In this document: piece after piece, positions 5,117 through 7,245 of the stretch
How the letters are laid out: every line of letters begins with the position of its first letter
Numbering within the stretch: the first letter of the stretch is position 1
Source: Gammaproteobacteria bacterium
Lineage (GTDB): Bacteria > Pseudomonadota > Gammaproteobacteria > Steroidobacterales > Steroidobacteraceae
Reading direction: 5' to 3'
Assembly: GCA_030040525.1 (NCBI GenBank)
Contig: JASHTN010000279.1
Coordinates: forward strand, 1-7,245
DNA length: 7,245 nucleotides
Notes under the pieces: model-generated
What the model was told of the DNA's origin: nothing
Database searches by the model: none
The model's input: only the letters and a program-made list of their open reading frames with translations
Position numbers and translations under genes: made by a program

Positions 5117-7245
5117 TCAGGCGCTCACCGCGCGCCGGGCGGCGTCCCTGGCGGGGCTCAGCCACCCGAGGGCCTCGGCGGCCGACATGCTGCGGCAGAA
5201 GTAGTGGCCCTGGTAGAGGTCGCAGGTCGTGAGCCCCAGGAGCTCGTATTGGGTCTGGGTCTCGATGCCCTCGGCGATCGACTGCATGCCGAGGTAGCTG
5301 ATCAGGTCGATAAGCGCCTTGAGGAAACCGAAGTCCCGCGAGTCGACGTCGATGCGCTCGATGAACGAGCGGTCGATCTTGACTGCCTTGAGCGGCAGCG
5401 CGCGCAGGTGCGAGAGCGAGGAGTAGCCGGTGCCGAAGTCGTCGAGCCAGGCGCCGACGCCGAGATCGCTGAGACGCTGCAGCGTACGGGCGGCGCTGCG
5501 CATGTCCTGAATGAGGGTGGACTCGGTCAGCTCGACGACGAGCTGCTTGCCCGGCAGATCGTGCTCGGTGAGCACCGCGTCGATCTCGTCGGCGAGGTTC
5601 GGGCGCAGGAACGCCTCGGCCGAGAGGTTGAAGTTGATGAAGAAGGCCTCGTGCCCCTGGTGGCGCCAGGCGGCGGCCTGGCGGGCAACCTCGCGGATCA
5701 GCCAGTCGTTGAGTCGATGCGAGAGTCCTGCCTGGAGGGCGATCGGCACAAACTGCCCCGGCATCAGCCGGCCTTCGGTCGGGTGGTTCCAGCGCACCAG
5801 CGCCTCGAATCCGGCGACCGCGCGCGTCTGCGGCACGATGAACGGCTCGTACTCGAGCACCAGCTGACCGGAGTCGAAGGCACGGTCGAGGTCCGCCTCG
5901 AGCTGCAGGCGGCTGATCGACTCGCGGGCGACCGCCGAGTCGAAGCGGCACCAGCGGGTCAGCGCGTCGCGTGGCACGGCCGCGAGCGCCGTGTTGGCGC
6001 GATCGACGAGCGCCTCGGCGTATTCGTAGCCGGAGTCGGCCGCGGCGATGCCGATGCTCGGGCGCAGCACGAAGGTATGGCTGTCGAGCGCGATCGGCGC
6101 CTCGACCTCGGTGACGATCCGCTGCGCCAGCTCCTCACTGCGCGCGGCGTCGGCGTTGGTCAGTACCACTGCGAGCTGGCTGTCGCCGGTGCGGAACAGG
6201 AGCTCCTTCGAGGGCAGCAGGAACTCGAGTCGCTCGGCGGCCACCACCAGCACGCGCGAGGCGAACTCGGCACCGAAGGAGCCGCTGATCTGCTGCAGGT
6301 GATCGAAACCGATCGCCATGACGAGCAGTGCGCCCTGGTTCGACTGGCGCATCGAGTCGAGCGTCGCGTCGATGCGCCGCAGCAGCGAGCTGCGGTTGGC
6401 AAGACCGGTGACCGTGTCGTAGGTGCTCACCAGGTGCAGCCGCGACTCGAGCGCCGCGAGGCTCTCGAGGGCGTTGCCGTAGAGCTGATTGGTGTCGCGG
6501 CGGCGCGCCTCGGTCTCCGCGAGCGCCGCGGCTGCGTGGCGCAGCGCCGTGCCGCGCCGCAGGTCGTTGCAGGCCCACAGCGCCACGGCGAGCAGCACCA
6601 GCAGCGAGGAGGAGAGCGCCTTGAGCGGCACCGTGCCGCCATCGCGCCGGGCCGCGCGCAGCTCGAGCGCGGTGCCGCCGAGATGCACCGGCACCGCGAT
6701 CTGTGAGGTGAACCCGCCGGCGTCGGTCTGATAGAGCGCGACCTTCTCGCCCGCATCGTAGAGCTGCACCCGCAGGCCCTGGCGCATGAGGCCCGCCACC
6801 TGCGCGCGGGCGACGAAATCGTCCACCAGCTCCCAGCTCCCCGCCCAGCCGGCAGCGCTGCCCGTCGTGCTCGCGCGTGCCAGCACAAGCGCATTGGCAC
6901 TGCTCGCGGTCGCGAAGGGCCCGAGGAGGGCGAGCGTCGAGCTGCTCATCCCGTGGTGCGCGCTGAGCGCGCGGCGCAGCGAGGCTTCGGGGATGGGCGG
7001 CGCGCGCGCGGCGGCATCGGGGTAGTTGGCAGGCAGGAGCTGCCAGGCATGCCAGCCCTGCTGGGAGGCACCGCCCGGTGACTGCAGCGCGACGCGCGCG
7101 CCGCGGTCGAGCTCGGCGGCGAGCGCGGCGCCCATATCCTCGAGCAGCTCGTGCTGGCGCACCAGGTCGCGGGTCTCCTCGAGCCGGTAGCGGACCGAGA
7201 CGAGGAGTGCGGCGAGGCCCAGGGCAATCACCGCCCCGGTGAGGA
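5117..7245 (-). CDS. Membrane GGDEF/EAL protein, probable c-di-GMP phosphodiesterase (5' end outside window)
   Basis: The frame is open to the right edge: codons for LTGA precede the GTG at 7231 and continue a hydrophobic helix, so the real start lies outside. Numbering counts from that GTG. TM helix 1 ends near residue 14. Residues 20-203 form a probable periplasmic sensor region of no family I recognise. TM helix 2 is LLVLLAVALWA at about 210-220, then a coiled linker to 265. The GGDEF domain (268-420) keeps YDTVTGLANR but has TGDSQ at 348-352 in place of GGDEF and no RxxD inhibitory site upstream, so it should not make c-di-GMP. The EAL domain (about 441-692) keeps EAL (E476), N535 in FNLS, ELTE (E567), LDDFGTGYSS (D597, D598), K618 in VKID, E654 in AEGIET and Q674 in YQG, so c-di-GMP hydrolysis to pGpG is expected. 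The usual YQP near the domain start is YEP (E462). It leads an operon with the deacetylase-like and acetyltransferase genes. Confidence 0.93.
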   Translation of the reverse strand, partial: LTGAVIALGLAALLVSVRYRLEETRDLVRQHELLEDMGAALAAELDRGARVALQSPGGASQQGWHAWQLLPANYPDAAARAPPIPEASLRRALSAHHGMSSSTLALLGPFATASSANALVLARASTTGSAAGWAGSWELVDDFVARAQVAGLMRQGLRVQLYDAGEKVALYQTDAGGFTSQIAVPVHLGGTALELRAARRDGGTVPLKALSSSLLVLLAVALWACNDLRRGTALRHAAAALAETEARRRDTNQLYGNALESLAALESRLHLVSTYDTVTGLANRSSLLRRIDATLDSMRQSNQGALLVMAIGFDHLQQISGSFGAEFASRVLVVAAERLEFLLPSKELLFRTGDSQLAVVLTNADAARSEELAQRIVTEVEAPIALDSHTFVLRPSIGIAAADSGYEYAEALVDRANTALAAVPRDALTRWCRFDSAVARESISRLQLEADLDRAFDSGQLVLEYEPFIVPQTRAVAGFEALVRWNHPTEGRLMPGQFVPIALQAGLSHRLNDWLIREVARQAAAWRHQGHEAFFINFNLSAEAFLRPNLADEIDAVLTEHDLPGKQLVVELTESTLIQDMRSAARTLQRLSDLGVGAWLDDFGTGYSSLSHLRALPLKAVKIDRSFIERIDVDSRDFGFLKALIDLISYLGMQSIAEGIETQTQYELLGLTTCDLYQGHYFCRSMSAAEALGWLSPARDAARRAVSA

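Noticed and set aside
4673..6706. 677-residue open frame on the + strand, opposite the GGDEF/EAL and deacetylase-like genes
   Set aside because: It spans two well-supported genes on the other strand, has an Arg/Glu/Val/Gln/His-rich composition with no recognisable domain, and long antisense frames are expected in DNA this GC-rich, where stop codons are rare.

Overview
The window is very GC-rich DNA, with G or C at most third codon positions, and it is almost fully coding. The protein set (PAS histidine kinase, response regulator, signal-peptide envelope protein, GNAT, NodB-like deacetylase, membrane GGDEF/EAL protein) suggests a high-GC Gram-negative bacterium. A gamma- or betaproteobacterium is my best guess from the style of these families. 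There is no rRNA or other taxonomic marker, so this stays tentative. I see no tRNA, CRISPR array, insertion sequence or phage gene.

Layout: two gene blocks converge near position 3175. The left block reads rightward: a sensor histidine kinase cut by the left window edge (1-1142), a response regulator with a degenerate HD-GYP-like output domain (1152-2336), and a small exported, probably outer-membrane protein (about 2351-3160). The genes are 9 bp apart or overlapping, so they look like one operon. The right block reads leftward: a membrane-anchored degenerate-GGDEF/EAL protein cut by the right window edge (7245-5117), a polysaccharide-deacetylase-like protein (5086-4103), and a GNAT acetyltransferase (4125-3193). 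These are 30 bp apart and then overlap by 23 bp, again operon-like. Both promoters lie outside the window. The two blocks meet at a short tandem repeat of three 17-bp copies that supplies both stop codons. No gap approaches 300 bp.

How the genes may work together: the left operon is a phosphorelay (kinase to REC domain) whose output domain has lost the HD metal-binding residues, so it probably signals by protein contact rather than by cleaving cyclic di-GMP. The right operon joins a probable cyclic di-GMP phosphodiesterase (intact EAL catalytic set, GGDEF motif changed to TGDSQ) with a deacetylase-like enzyme and an acetyltransferase. That combination would fit control of acetylation of a cell-surface glycan, but this is inference from gene order. 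Nothing here is clearly a new defence or mobile system. The most interesting points are the paired enzyme-dead signalling domains, the deacetylase/acetyltransferase pair next to a c-di-GMP protein, and the repeat at the convergent junction.
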